A stretch of DNA of 64,000 nucleotides from CAYUVA01 sp964448115 [NCBI: uncultured bacterium]. GTDB taxonomy: Bacteria; CAYUVA01. The position numbers and the translations under genes were made by a program. Under the pieces are notes generated by a model that did no database searches, was not told the origin of the DNA, and saw only the letters and a program-made list of their open reading frames with translations. The stretch covers positions 1 to 64,000 of the forward strand of contig CAYUVA010000013.1 in assembly GCA_964448115.1 (NCBI GenBank). Direction: 5' to 3'. Positions 16,912-25,804 of the stretch are shown here, piece after piece (position 1 is the stretch's first letter; each line of letters opens with the position of its first letter).

Positions 16912-19205
16912 ATTTTCGCCTCTATTCCGTAAGTTAGTTTATGGTTAATAATATAACAAGCAAGCAGAGCCAGAGATAAAAGCGATATGAAGGTTCCGAT
17001 CCTATAAGAATATGGCTCGAAGCGAGCGGTAATAGTGCCTGATTTATTTTGTGTTCCTGCCGGGATAATCACCTGATTGTCGATTATATCGAGTTTAATG
17101 TCGCCAAGGTAAGCCCTCCACCCCGGATAATCATTCAAGGGCAATGATAATCGCTCCTGGCTGCCATCCAGCTCGGCGGTAATGCGGTTTCTTCTTAAGA
17201 TTATATCCCTATTGCTTATGCTGCTTGCAGTCCTCGTCTTTTGATCTACCCATAATGGGATCTGATAAACATAGATTTGAAGTCGCCGGCTTTTCCTGGT
17301 TTCAGCCTGCATGACAGGAAGCGTTGCCTGATAGACAAGTTTTGCCCGCTCATCCTCGACCTGTTGAAAAGATACAAGGTATCGCACCCCGATCTTAGCC
17401 ATAGCAGGCAGCGAATCGCCTAAGCTGCCCCCCGTATAAGGCTTGCCGATGCCCCAGACAACCCGCTCTCTCAGGTAGCGGTCATGCTCTGCCATGCGCA
17501 GAGTCGAGGTGGTCATTATGCTCTTGATGTTATGAATCATTGTCGTATCAGAGGTTATAAAAGCCCTGTAATGGGCTGGTTCGCTGCTTTTAGGCAAAAG
17601 CCTCTGAAGGTAATGAACGCGGGATAGATCGCCATCGGCCTGCAGGAATCTGATATAGCCAGGCTGGAGTTGAATGTCGCTATCGGGAACTGACGGGTTG
17701 TAGCCTCTGGCAAAAAGGCAAAGGTCGATGATGACAAGCAGCGAAAGCCCGTGAGGCAGCCATCTCGGATTGCGCCATAGAATGGCAAAGACCAGTATCA
17801 GCAATCCGCACAGTGCAATTGAAACCTGTGCAATATTGCGCAGATTACCTGGCGATGTGGAGTTGAATATCGCCTTGATTATCTTAGGGGAATCCGTGTT
17901 CTGGGTATATGTTCGCTGTTGCTGGTAGAGCTGTTGGATCTCGCCCTTATGGTTAGCTATTATCGACCCTGCAAAGTATATGAGCAGGCTTATAGCTGCA
18001 ATAATCACTATAGCTTCTATTGTCCAGCGCGGAATAATTCGTCGAAGTAAAAGCTGTAACAGTTTCTCCAAGCCCGCCCCTGCCAGCAAAGCGCCGCACA
18101 AGCAAAAGACCATTGAAAATCGAGCCGGGATACGAAACAAGCTGAAGCCGGGCAGGTAGGCTAAGAGGCAGTGAATAAAGCCATACTTGCCGAGCATGAG
18201 CAATAATGACGCAATGAATGCGACCTTTATCGGCATAAGCCTCCTGTTTTTCTGCGAGATACCCAAGCCGATCAGCAAAATGCTCCAAAGCCCCAAGTAA
18301 CACGCCTGCTCCCAGAAGAACGGCTTGCCCCAGTAATCCCCACCCGCGATAGGATTCGGCGCGCCGAAGAAATATGGATGGAGCAATGTGATCAGGTGCA
18401 AAGGATGGAAGCTGCCGCCGATCACCTCGCTGCCGCTCAATCCACCGGCACGGATGGAATGCATGGACAACTCCAGGGTTGGTATGGTCTGTGCAGCTCC
18501 TAGAAGCATGGCAATTACAAGCAATAATGGAACAGACCAGGCTTTGGCTCTATTTTCACCAGGTAGCCGTGCCCCATAATAAAAAGCCAGATAGATCACC
18601 ATCAGCAGTGTATAAAATGTTACCTGAGGGTGGCTGCCCAGCAGTTGAAAGGCAAGAAAAAGCAGCAGCATTACAGCATATCTGGCAGTTAAACCCCTAT
18701 GCCTCGATTCAATGTAACCGAGCAGGCTGTATAATACCCAGGGGAACAAGGCAGCGCCGATGATGATGTTGAGCTGGTGCAGGTGAGCGACCATGAAACC
18801 GCACAGCATATAGATCGCGCCGCACAAAAAAGCGCCATAAGAGGCGATATCGAATCTCCTTGCCAAAAGAAATGCACCCATGCCAGCGACAACATAATGG
18901 CTGGTAATTAACTGTTGCAAGGCTGCAACAGTAGAAAAAAGCAGGAACAACAGGAAGGTCGGCGGATACAGCATCCCGGTCTCGCCCTCGGCAAATAGGG
19001 GGAACCCACAGTATATCTCGTGGATCCAGAGGGGGATTACGCCCTGCTTGAGCGACTGGGCAAGCTCGAAGCGATAAGGGAGGTGCAGCGACTTCATATC
19101 GTAGAAATATGGGATCTCCCCGCGCAGGAAGGCAAAAAAGACCACCAGCACAAGCAATGTATAGATAACAAGAGCGCTAGCAATCGATTTGGCTTCGGGT
19201 TTCAT
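16908..19205 (-). CDS. YfhO-type large membrane protein
   Basis: 765 aa with about twelve membrane spans in the first ~480 residues, a soluble periplasmic region (~500-735) and a last span near the C-terminus. The N-terminus contains YFYDMKSLHLPYRFEL and GFPLFAEGETGMLYP, the acidic loop pattern of YfhO/GT-C type proteins. In Gram-positive bacteria YfhO glycosylates lipoteichoic acid; the donor and acceptor here are unknown. It is translationally coupled to nfo downstream. Confidence 0.7.
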   Translation of the reverse strand: MKPEAKSIASALVIYTLLVLVVFFAFLRGEIPYFYDMKSLHLPYRFELAQSLKQGVIPLWIHEIYCGFPLFAEGETGMLYPPTFLLFLLFSTVAALQQLITSHYVVAGMGAFLLARRFDIASYGAFLCGAIYMLCGFMVAHLHQLNIIIGAALFPWVLYSLLGYIESRHRGLTARYAVMLLLFLAFQLLGSHPQVTFYTLLMVIYLAFYYGARLPGENRAKAWSVPLLLVIAMLLGAAQTIPTLELSMHSIRAGGLSGSEVIGGSFHPLHLITLLHPYFFGAPNPIAGGDYWGKPFFWEQACYLGLWSILLIGLGISQKNRRLMPIKVAFIASLLLMLGKYGFIHCLLAYLPGFSLFRIPARFSMVFCLCGALLAGAGLEKLLQLLLRRIIPRWTIEAIVIIAAISLLIYFAGSIIANHKGEIQQLYQQQRTYTQNTDSPKIIKAIFNSTSPGNLRNIAQVSIALCGLLILVFAILWRNPRWLPHGLSLLVIIDLCLFARGYNPSVPDSDIQLQPGYIRFLQADGDLSRVHYLQRLLPKSSEPAHYRAFITSDTTMIHNIKSIMTTSTLRMAEHDRYLRERVVWGIGKPYTGGSLGDSLPAMAKIGVRYLVSFQQVEDERAKLVYQATLPVMQAETRKSRRLQIYVYQIPLWVDQKTRTASSISNRDIILRRNRITAELDGSQERLSLPLNDYPGWRAYLGDIKLDIIDNQVIIPAGTQNKSGTITARFEPYSYRIGTFISLLSLALLACYIINHKLTYGIEAKI

Positions 19206-19619
19206 TATTTTATGCAGCCTTTATTCAAGGCTATATTACATTCTTCACCCCTTACAGGGCAAATTTTATCCACAATAATTAAGGCACGACAGTTAGGGAG
19301 TGAGTAGATAGAAAGAGATCTCACGCAAAGATCGCAAAGAAAGAAGCGATAAAGTGATGGAGTGATGGAGGAAAGGAAAAGCCCCTCACCCCCCGCCCTC
19401 TCCCTGAGAGAGGGAGTCCAGATTTTATCGGGAGGAGAGGGTTAAGGAAAAAGTGAATATGTCATTGCCTGTGAGTCTGGCGCAAGCCAGTGAGGAGTTC
19501 GAGAGGACATGTTTTGGTGGTTTTGAGACAGAATAACAACATCCTTGAAATCCGCAGTTTTAATGGTATCTTATCACTGCTGACGCACTGTTGACGAACT
19601 AACCAAGGGAGCATATCTG
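19206..19619. other. intergenic region between divergent yfhO-like and nucleotidyltransferase genes
   Basis: No gene seen. It holds the 8-bp repeat (19346-19369), a CCCCTCACCCCC tract, an imperfect palindrome GTCTGGCGCAAGCCAG near 19474, and a GACATGTTTTGGTG...GTTTTGAGACAGA motif (19506-19532) whose inverted relative lies near 51120-51155. A possible promoter for the nucleotidyltransferase is TTGAAA (19545-19550), 16-bp spacer, TATCTT (19567-19572). Confidence 0.45.
19346..19369. repeat. 8-bp period repeat, three units
   Basis: Tandem GCGATAAA, GTGATGGA, GTGATGGA following an ACGCAAAGATCGCAAAG arm; a degenerate copy of the GTGATANN family. Confidence 0.55.
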
Positions 19620-20639
19620 ATGAAGGCAATGATTCTTGCAGCCGGCTTTGGGACGAGGATGAAACCCTTCACTGACATTGTTGCGAAACCTGCGCTGCCG
19701 CTACTCAATGTACCGATAATCAGGCACAATATCGCCAAGATCGCACAGGTAGGTATCAAGGAACTGATCATCAATCTGCATCACCTACCACAGACGATAA
19801 AGGATGCTGTAGATGGATACGATGAGCTGGAGGTAAGTATAACCTTTGTTGAGGAAGAGCAGATTCTAGGCACTGGGGGCGGACTTAAAAACGCTCAGAA
19901 GATTATTGGGGATCAGACCCTGCTGCTTATCAATGCAGATATCTTTCATCAAGTGCCACTAGGTGATGTGATCAAGTTTCATATCGACCACGGTGGTCAA
20001 GCTACCATGGTTTTATTACGAGCCGAGGAAGCGGAGTTTCCGCTTCTTGGCGCAACAGAAAGGCTGAAGATAAATGACTTTCTAGGTCAGCGTTTCACGG
20101 ACCATGAGATCGTGCACCGTGGAGTATTCACTGGCATCCACATTCTTGAGCCTATGATATTCGATTACATCCCCGAAGGTCGCTTTTACGAGATCAACCA
20201 GCGCGCCTATCCTGCCATGCTGCGCGAGTTCCCCAACTCGGTGAACGCCTTCATGTACCAGGGGTACTGGACAGAGCTGGGGGACCCGAAGCGATATTTG
20301 CAGGCGCACTATGACATACTGAAGAACCCGATGCTCATGTCGCCGACATACAATTACGCCCAGCCAAGGGGGGTGCACATCACCGAGATAATGAATCTGG
20401 ACAATGGCTCGGTATTGTATCCACCCTCGTTCATAGGAGAGGAGCTTCAAATCGGCGCTTCTGCCAGGATCGGTCCCTATGCCTTCATTGGGGAAAAGGT
20501 CAATATAGAGGATGATGTTGTCATCAGCCACGCGGTAGTTATGGAGGGAGTAAAGACCGAGAAGAAAGGCTCCTATCGCAACGGCATATTCGCCTGGGAT
20601 AAGGTAAACAACCGATTGGTCGAGCATCGTCTCGACTAG
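19620..20639 (+). CDS. NDP-sugar nucleotidyltransferase with left-handed beta-helix tail
   Basis: 339 aa. It begins with the nucleotidyltransferase signature LAAGFGTRMKPFT (residues 6-18) and KPALPLLN; the metal-binding Asp is in LLINADIF (about 99-106). The C-terminal ~70 residues have hexapeptide-like repeats (IGASARIGPYAFIGEKVNI). It is expected to make an NDP-activated sugar (GDP-mannose or dNDP-glucose type) for envelope polysaccharide. It ends immediately before the convergent lpxB stop, with no spacer. Confidence 0.8.
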   Translation: MKAMILAAGFGTRMKPFTDIVAKPALPLLNVPIIRHNIAKIAQVGIKELIINLHHLPQTIKDAVDGYDELEVSITFVEEEQILGTGGGLKNAQKIIGDQTLLLINADIFHQVPLGDVIKFHIDHGGQATMVLLRAEEAEFPLLGATERLKINDFLGQRFTDHEIVHRGVFTGIHILEPMIFDYIPEGRFYEINQRAYPAMLREFPNSVNAFMYQGYWTELGDPKRYLQAHYDILKNPMLMSPTYNYAQPRGVHITEIMNLDNGSVLYPPSFIGEELQIGASARIGPYAFIGEKVNIEDDVVISHAVVMEGVKTEKKGSYRNGIFAWDKVNNRLVEHRLD

Positions 20640-21776
20640 CTAATCGATAAGCGAGTGGATCTCCCGGGCTGCTGTAGCTGAGGCATCCGAGTTGCCCAGG
20701 ATCGACCTTATCCCTCTTAATGCCTCTATTTTCTGCTTATAGGCATGCTGGTCTTGCAGTAAATCTAGGATTTGCGATGAGATAGCTTTTGGCTTGGCAT
20801 CATCTTGTATCAGTTCAGCCACGACCTGCCTTCCAGCGATGAGGTTAGGCATGGCAATGAAGGGAACATCAACCAGCCAGCGGGCGATTCGGTAACTTGT
20901 AGCACTTACCTTATAGACCACCACCATCGGTGTTTCGCAGAGCGCAGCCTCCATGGTAGCGGTGCCGGATGCGACTATGGCACACTTTGCCAGCTTCAGG
21001 GTGGGGATCGAGTTGCCCCTGATCGCCTTTATGGGAAGACGGCTAGCTCCAATCGCTTGCTCCACTGGTTGGATATGTATGCTCGATGCCACTGGAAGCA
21101 GGAATTCCACCGCGGGTTCTGCTTGATGAATAAGGTGAGCACTTTGCAAGAATAGCTCCAACATGCGATCCAGCTCGCTCATTCTGCTTCCGGGGAGCAA
21201 GGCGACATAGGTCTTGTCGCCCCTGAGTTTGTACTGAGCCATGAACGAATTGCTGTCCTGTACCTGTGATACGCGCTTGACCAGGGGGTGTCCGACATAG
21301 CGAACCGGAATCCCAGCTTTCTTATATAGATCTTCCTCAAAGGGGAGGATCACCAGCATCTTTTTCACCATAGCCTTGAGAGTTGTGATCCTCCCTTTTC
21401 TCCATGCCCAGACTTGCGGACTTATGTAATAGGCTATGTCGATTCCCATCGCTTTCGCAGCCTTTCCGAGCCTGAGATTGAAGTCTGGATAGTCGATGAG
21501 TACCAGCAGATTCGGTCGGTACAGGGACAGGGTTTCCACCAGCATCCTGAATATTCGCCTGATGACAGCAAAGCGTCCGATGACCTCGGAGAATCCAACC
21601 ACGGCGAGGTCATCGATGTTTGCTATTAGCTTGATGCCTGCTCTGCGCATTGCAGCACCGCCGACCCCGTGGATCTCGAGTGTGGGATCAATTTTTAGAA
21701 GCTCCAAGGCAAGCTCGGCGCCGTGTGCTTCGCCGCTGCTTTCTCCGCTGATGATGAAGATGCGTTTATCGCTCAT
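20640..21776 (-). CDS. lpxB: lipid-A-disaccharide synthase
   Basis: GT19 enzyme joining UDP-2,3-diacylglucosamine to lipid X in lipid A synthesis, a peripheral inner-membrane protein. 378 aa, usual length. Family motifs: SGESSGEAHG (about 10-19), the YYISPQVWAWRKGR stretch (about 117-130), LLPGSR (about 195-200) and the donor-binding SGTATMEAAL (about 270-279). It is strong evidence for a lipid A outer membrane. The start overlaps the stop of the SpoIID-domain gene by four bases. Confidence 0.95.
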   Translation of the reverse strand: MSDKRIFIISGESSGEAHGAELALELLKIDPTLEIHGVGGAAMRRAGIKLIANIDDLAVVGFSEVIGRFAVIRRIFRMLVETLSLYRPNLLVLIDYPDFNLRLGKAAKAMGIDIAYYISPQVWAWRKGRITTLKAMVKKMLVILPFEEDLYKKAGIPVRYVGHPLVKRVSQVQDSNSFMAQYKLRGDKTYVALLPGSRMSELDRMLELFLQSAHLIHQAEPAVEFLLPVASSIHIQPVEQAIGASRLPIKAIRGNSIPTLKLAKCAIVASGTATMEAALCETPMVVVYKVSATSYRIARWLVDVPFIAMPNLIAGRQVVAELIQDDAKPKAISSQILDLLQDQHAYKQKIEALRGIRSILGNSDASATAAREIHSLID

Positions 21777-23353
21777 TTATAGCTCTTGATTAGCACTTTA
21801 GGGTAGTAAAAATCAAGTATCTCGCTCCATGAATGCCCTTCCTTTGCCATCTGGTATGCGCCCCATTGGCTCATGCCGACCCCGTGTCCGAAGCCATTGC
21901 CCTTGAAGATGAACTTGTTCCCCTTTTTTCTCACCGAGAAAAGGGTGCTTTTAATATCCATCGCTCCCACCGTAAGGCGCAGCTTGTTCCCGTTTAATAT
22001 CTCATTCCGCTCGCTGCCGATGATGCGAAGCGTGGCTGCCCTGCCACTCGGCGAGTATGTCTGTATCCTGACATCCTTTATCTTCCCGGTATCGTATCCG
22101 CCAGCCTTCAGCCTCTCTTCGAGGTCGGCGGCGGTTATCTCGAAGCTCCACGAGATGCCGGGGTTGCCAGAGGGGAGCTTGAGGCTGTAAGGATCTTTCT
22201 TCACCACTAGGTATGGCGATGGCTTTCCCCATACATACCGGGCATCCTCGCTTATCCCGCCGTTATTGGAGTGGAAGTAGGCGCTTATCGGAACCGAGTC
22301 ATAGGTCAAGATGGTCTTGTCGGTCAGCTTTACTGCCTCCTTGCAGGCATCGCTGCCTGTTGCTGCGCCCTTATAGACCTGGGAGCAGATGTCGCTGGTC
22401 AGGTCATATCCCTTGTCCTGTCCCTGCATTACAGCCTGCCAGAGCCTTTCCACCAGGTAGGTGCGTGCCACCACTGCCTGAGCCTTGAGCACCTCCCGGT
22501 GCCAGTTGCAGGAGACCTCCTTGGATAAAACCCCAACGAGGTACTTATCCTGGCTCACATAGTTGATCACTATTATCCCCTTTGGCGTGCATCTAAGCAG
22601 CATCCAGCCCGGATAGTTATTCCCCTTGAAGTTAAGATAAGCCTGGGGGTTAGTCGTTATCTTGAGCCAAAGATAGTATCCATCGCCAACTCTCATTCCA
22701 CGCGGGTGCTTCTCGATTTCAATAGATGTGAGATCCGAGCTTAGGACCGTACCGTTGATGTCCATAATGTTTATCAGCGTCGGCATTGACTTGGCTTTAG
22801 GATTTATGGCGCTTATTGTAACCTTATCCATATCATCTGCGAGCAGGATCCTCACATCTTTCTCTAGCAGCTCGACATTCAGCTCATCGAGCTTTTTTTG
22901 GCAGTATGCGATGTAGAAATCGAGGTTGCGATGGTCGAAGTCGTAGCTGGCGGATTCGGCTGCAAGCTCCCTGAATATGGGAAGACTTTGATGATAAAGC
23001 CCAACGCTCATCATCGCCTGTGCGAGGTTCAATTTGAGCCGTTCTGCCTGTTGAAAATCAGGACAACGGGCCAGGACCTGCTGATAGCACTCTATCGCCT
23101 CGGCTGGCTTGAAGAGATTCTCGAAGAGTATATTCCCGCGCATAAAAATCGCCTGGCAAGCGATGCTCTGGTTGGCATCACCTGCGTTGGCGATGTCGGC
23201 GAGCAGATCCGCGGCGAGCGCGTAGTCCCCCTTGGTTCTTGCTGCAATAGCCTGTTGCCAGGATAGAGTTTCGGCAGCCGCTTGAGCAGGGAGACTTGGC
23301 GCTAAAGCAAGGGTAATCGATGTAACCAACAAAACTAACCGACAAGGAAACAT
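21773..23353 (-). CDS. exported SpoIID/LytB-domain protein with N-terminal TPR region
   Basis: 526 aa with a signal peptide (1-25) and TPR-like helices (~30-150). The SpoIID domain follows: YLVGVLSKEV...EVLKAQAVVARTYLVERL (about 270-310) and the closing NGFGHGVGMSQWGA (about 487-500). SpoIID-type enzymes are lytic transglycosylases acting on denuded peptidoglycan; outside spore formers they are periplasmic wall-remodelling proteins. Coupling to lpxB suggests an envelope-maintenance unit. Confidence 0.85.
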   Translation of the reverse strand: MFPCRLVLLVTSITLALAPSLPAQAAAETLSWQQAIAARTKGDYALAADLLADIANAGDANQSIACQAIFMRGNILFENLFKPAEAIECYQQVLARCPDFQQAERLKLNLAQAMMSVGLYHQSLPIFRELAAESASYDFDHRNLDFYIAYCQKKLDELNVELLEKDVRILLADDMDKVTISAINPKAKSMPTLINIMDINGTVLSSDLTSIEIEKHPRGMRVGDGYYLWLKITTNPQAYLNFKGNNYPGWMLLRCTPKGIIVINYVSQDKYLVGVLSKEVSCNWHREVLKAQAVVARTYLVERLWQAVMQGQDKGYDLTSDICSQVYKGAATGSDACKEAVKLTDKTILTYDSVPISAYFHSNNGGISEDARYVWGKPSPYLVVKKDPYSLKLPSGNPGISWSFEITAADLEERLKAGGYDTGKIKDVRIQTYSPSGRAATLRIIGSERNEILNGNKLRLTVGAMDIKSTLFSVRKKGNKFIFKGNGFGHGVGMSQWGAYQMAKEGHSWSEILDFYYPKVLIKSYK

Positions 23354-23430
23354 GACCAGTACCTCCTATTATAGAAACCAAGGGTATTGTAAAATATGCA
23401 CCTCTTATTCACAAGCTGAAGTAAATCCCA

Positions 23431-23526
23431 CTACTTGAACTGTGAGAAATAGCGGTTGATCTCCGGTGCTAGCTCAATGCCTGCCCTCTTTTCTATATCA
23501 AATTTCTGCCTGCTGTTTAATGACAT
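23431..23526 (-). pseudogene. 5' remnant of a gene coupled to a DNA methyltransferase (possible restriction endonuclease)
   Basis: A 31-codon frame starts with ATG at 23526 and ends at a TAG at 23431-23433. Its ATG overlaps the stop of the methyltransferase fragment upstream (TAATG), as expected for the second gene of a restriction-modification operon. The peptide starts MSLNSRQKFDIEKRAG and looks like a normal protein N-terminus cut short. The restriction-enzyme identity rests on position only. Confidence 0.4.
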
Positions 23527-23813
23527 TATTTTTCCTTAAGATGAAAGATCGTTTCAGAGTATGCCTTTGATCTATCTTTCTCGGCTCTGCAAAGCACTGG
23601 TCTTTTATATTCAATTACTATTTTCATTCCTGCCAACTGTGCTATGTCTATGTACAAGTTAAATTTAGCATTAGCCACAAGGAAAATATCATGGTCATCT
23701 TGAAGATACTTTTTGCAATTACTCAAAACTTTGGCAATATTTTTTATATAGCTTTCCTTTGCTTTTTTACCCTGACCCTCGAATCTTGGACCTATTTCCA
23801 GATTATCATTTCT
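23526..23813 (-). pseudogene. C-terminal fragment of a DNA adenine/cytosine-N4 methyltransferase
   Basis: An open frame of about 95 codons with no credible start; it is bounded upstream by an in-frame TGA at 23814-23816. The translation (IGPRFEGQGKKAKESYI ... DIFLVANAKFNLY ... YKRPVL..AEKDRS.AYSETIFHL) matches, from memory, the C-terminal end of amino-methyltransferases from type II systems. The catalytic and SAM motifs are absent, so the fragment must be inactive. Lower GC than its neighbours suggests acquired DNA. Confidence 0.6.
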
Positions 23814-23873
23814 TCATACGATTAGCCATCCCGCCAGATACCCTGAAGTTAGGCAAGTATTACGCTAACGGAT

Positions 23874-24935
23874 CTATGTTAGCTTTGGCTCGTAGATGCA
23901 GAACGGCTCCTCATCAAGGTAATCGCCGGTTACGCCAAAGGCTCTAGCCCTGCATCCCAGGCAGAGACCACGATACTCGCATATACCGCATTTGCCCTTG
24001 AGTAAAGTAACATCTCTAAGCTGCTTGAATAAAAGTGAGTTGTTCCATATCTCCCTAAATGGCTTCTCAAGCACATTCCCCGCCTTTACCGGCAGGTAAC
24101 CGCAGGGCTGAACATCACCCTGGTGGGATATGAAGCAGACGCCGGAGCCGGCGAGACAACCCTTTGTTATGGCATGGAATCCATGTTTCCCCTTGAAGGC
24201 TGATTTGCCTTCATGCTGATGTAAGATTCGATAGTAATGCGGTGCACAGGTCGCCTTCAGCTCCATGGAGACCTCCTTGGAGCGATGATAGAACCATTCC
24301 AGCGTCTCCTCGTATTGCTGGGGTGAGATCATCATCGATTCGCTGATCTCCATCCCGCAACCGACCGGAACCAACAGGAATATATGCAGCGCGACCGCTC
24401 CCATGTTCTCCGCCAGGTGCATTATCTCAGGAAGCTCATTGATATTAGCCTTAGTGATAGTGGTGTTTAATTGCACAGGAATGCCCGCCGATTTAAGATT
24501 CTCGAAGCCATCCATAGCCCCCTTGAAGCTCCCTGGCAGCCCGCGAAAGCTGTCATGGGTCTGAGCTGATGCGCCATCGATACTAAGTGAAACGCGAGCC
24601 ACGCTAGCTTCTTTGATTTTAATGGCCATCTTTTTATTGATAAGAACGCCATTAGATGCCAGTGCGATGCGAAAGCCCTTTTGTACAGCGTAAGGGATGA
24701 TATCGAACAGGTCCTTTCTGAGCAGTGGCTCTCCGCCGGTTAGCACCAGTATTGGCTTGCCGACTTGTTCGATATCATCTATGGTCTTAAGTATCTGTTC
24801 GGTGTTAAGGACACCCGGCTCTGCATCATGGGGACCGCCGGCTCTACAGTGTAAGCAATCGAGGTTGCACCTGGAGGTCAGCTCCCAGAAGACAAGGCGT
24901 GGAGCTGGATAGCTATCTCTATGACTGGGGTGCAT
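23874..24935 (-). CDS. radical SAM/SPASM protein of the NirJ/AhbC/AhbD type
   Basis: 353 aa. The N-terminal cluster motif CNLDCLHC (C23, C27, C30) is followed by the TGGEPLLRKD SAM-binding segment (about 66-75). A C-terminal SPASM-like region is rich in cysteine (CLAGSGVC, then CGICEYRGLCLGCRARA, about 317-333) and ends in DYLDEEPFCIYEP, a pattern seen in enzymes of heme d1 and siroheme-dependent heme synthesis. Heme supply would fit the nearby cytochrome bd genes, but a peptide-modifying function is also possible. It is transcribed away from the Fur-type regulator. Confidence 0.65.
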   Translation of the reverse strand: MHPSHRDSYPAPRLVFWELTSRCNLDCLHCRAGGPHDAEPGVLNTEQILKTIDDIEQVGKPILVLTGGEPLLRKDLFDIIPYAVQKGFRIALASNGVLINKKMAIKIKEASVARVSLSIDGASAQTHDSFRGLPGSFKGAMDGFENLKSAGIPVQLNTTITKANINELPEIMHLAENMGAVALHIFLLVPVGCGMEISESMMISPQQYEETLEWFYHRSKEVSMELKATCAPHYYRILHQHEGKSAFKGKHGFHAITKGCLAGSGVCFISHQGDVQPCGYLPVKAGNVLEKPFREIWNNSLLFKQLRDVTLLKGKCGICEYRGLCLGCRARAFGVTGDYLDEEPFCIYEPKLT

Positions 24936-24976
24936 GAGCCTTATTTACCTTATAAAAGTTTTATTTTGACACCATC

Positions 24977-25005
24977 AATATACCTAAAAGCCATTTATTG
25001 GGCAA
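24977..25005 (-). promoter_or_regulatory. predicted sigma70 promoter of the radical SAM gene
   Basis: On the minus strand: TTGCCC (25005-25000), 17-bp spacer, TATATT (24982-24977), 42 bp upstream of the ATG at 24935. Confidence 0.55.
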
Positions 25006-25062
25006 GCACAGGGATAGCTATAATAAAAAGATTATTAAAATCTGCGGGAATAATTCTCAGAT

Positions 25063-25081
25063 GATAATGGTTATCATTATC
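25063..25081. promoter_or_regulatory. Fur/PerR-type operator (Fur box)
   Basis: GATAATGGTTATCATTATC matches 17 of 19 positions of the classical Fur box. It ends four bases before the ATG of the regulator gene at 25086, so binding there would block expression of that gene and possibly the downstream oxygen-defence run. A TATAAT lies upstream at 25019-25024. Confidence 0.75.
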
Positions 25082-25085
25082 GATC

Positions 25086-25532
25086 ATGACATACAAGTTA
25101 AACAGAAGCGGTTATGACAAGCTGCGAATGAGCAAGCAGAGAAAGGCGATCCTTAAAGCCTTGCGCAGCACGAAAAACCATCCTACAGCAGAGGAGATAT
25201 ACAACCGCCTTAAATCAGAGATCCCTCATATCAGCCTGGGAACCGTCTATCGCAACCTGGAGATGCTATGCGATCTCGGCATGGTAGTCAAACTGGAACA
25301 GGGAAGCGGACAAAGGCGATATGACTATAACACCAAGCCACATCACCACATCTTCTGTATCAACTGCAATCGGGTTGATGATATTGGCATTGAAACCCCT
25401 TTAGAGTTGATTGGTAAGATGAAAGTGCATAGCGATTATGATATAACTGGTTATAATCTATCATTTTATGGGCTCTGTCCCGATTGCCGTGAAGATATAA
25501 GACATAGCGATATGTCCGATGATCGAGAATAA
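25086..25532 (+). CDS. perR: Fur-family metalloregulator (PerR-like)
   Basis: 148 aa. The winged-helix DNA-binding domain (15-85) includes the family signature HPTAEEIYNRL and ISLGTVYRNLEML. The dimer/metal domain has PHHHIFCINC (about 95-104) and CPDC (about 133-136), the four-cysteine structural zinc site. The context of rubrerythrin, peroxiredoxin and ferritin favours a peroxide or iron sensor; the symbol is provisional between PerR and Fur. No ribosome binding site precedes 25086; an ATG at 25128 is an alternative start. Self-regulation is likely because a Fur box abuts the start. Confidence 0.85.
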   Translation: MTYKLNRSGYDKLRMSKQRKAILKALRSTKNHPTAEEIYNRLKSEIPHISLGTVYRNLEMLCDLGMVVKLEQGSGQRRYDYNTKPHHHIFCINCNRVDDIGIETPLELIGKMKVHSDYDITGYNLSFYGLCPDCREDIRHSDMSDDRE

Positions 25533-25552
25533 CTATCAATAGGAGGCTTATT

Positions 25553-25777
25553 ATGGGCAATTGCAACTGCAATGACATTACAGATGAACAAAGGAAGGTT
25601 TTGAAAGCGCTGGCTGAAATAGAAAAGCCGGCTGCTAACAAAGAAATAGCAGCAACCAGCGGCTTGGATGTAAAGGTCGTGACCAAGGTGATCAAGCAAC
25701 TCAAGGAACAGGGCTGTGTCGATAGCCCGGCAAGATGCAAATATGGAATCACCGAGCAGGGAATCAATTGCCTGTAA
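25553..25777 (+). CDS. small winged-helix-like protein
   Basis: 74 aa, ATG preceded by AGGAGG. Residues ~10-70 have the pattern of a single winged helix (EQRKVLKALAE..., then AANKEIAATSGLDVKVVTKVIKQL, then a short wing). The N-terminus CNCND and C32-less core leave few metal ligands, and two more cysteines occur near the C-terminus. It lies between the regulator and rubrerythrin genes, so it may be a second DNA-binding or redox-sensing component. No close family recognised. Confidence 0.7.
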   Translation: MGNCNCNDITDEQRKVLKALAEIEKPAANKEIAATSGLDVKVVTKVIKQLKEQGCVDSPARCKYGITEQGINCL

Positions 25778-25804
25778 TTGACAAGATAGGGGAGTTAACT
25801 AACA

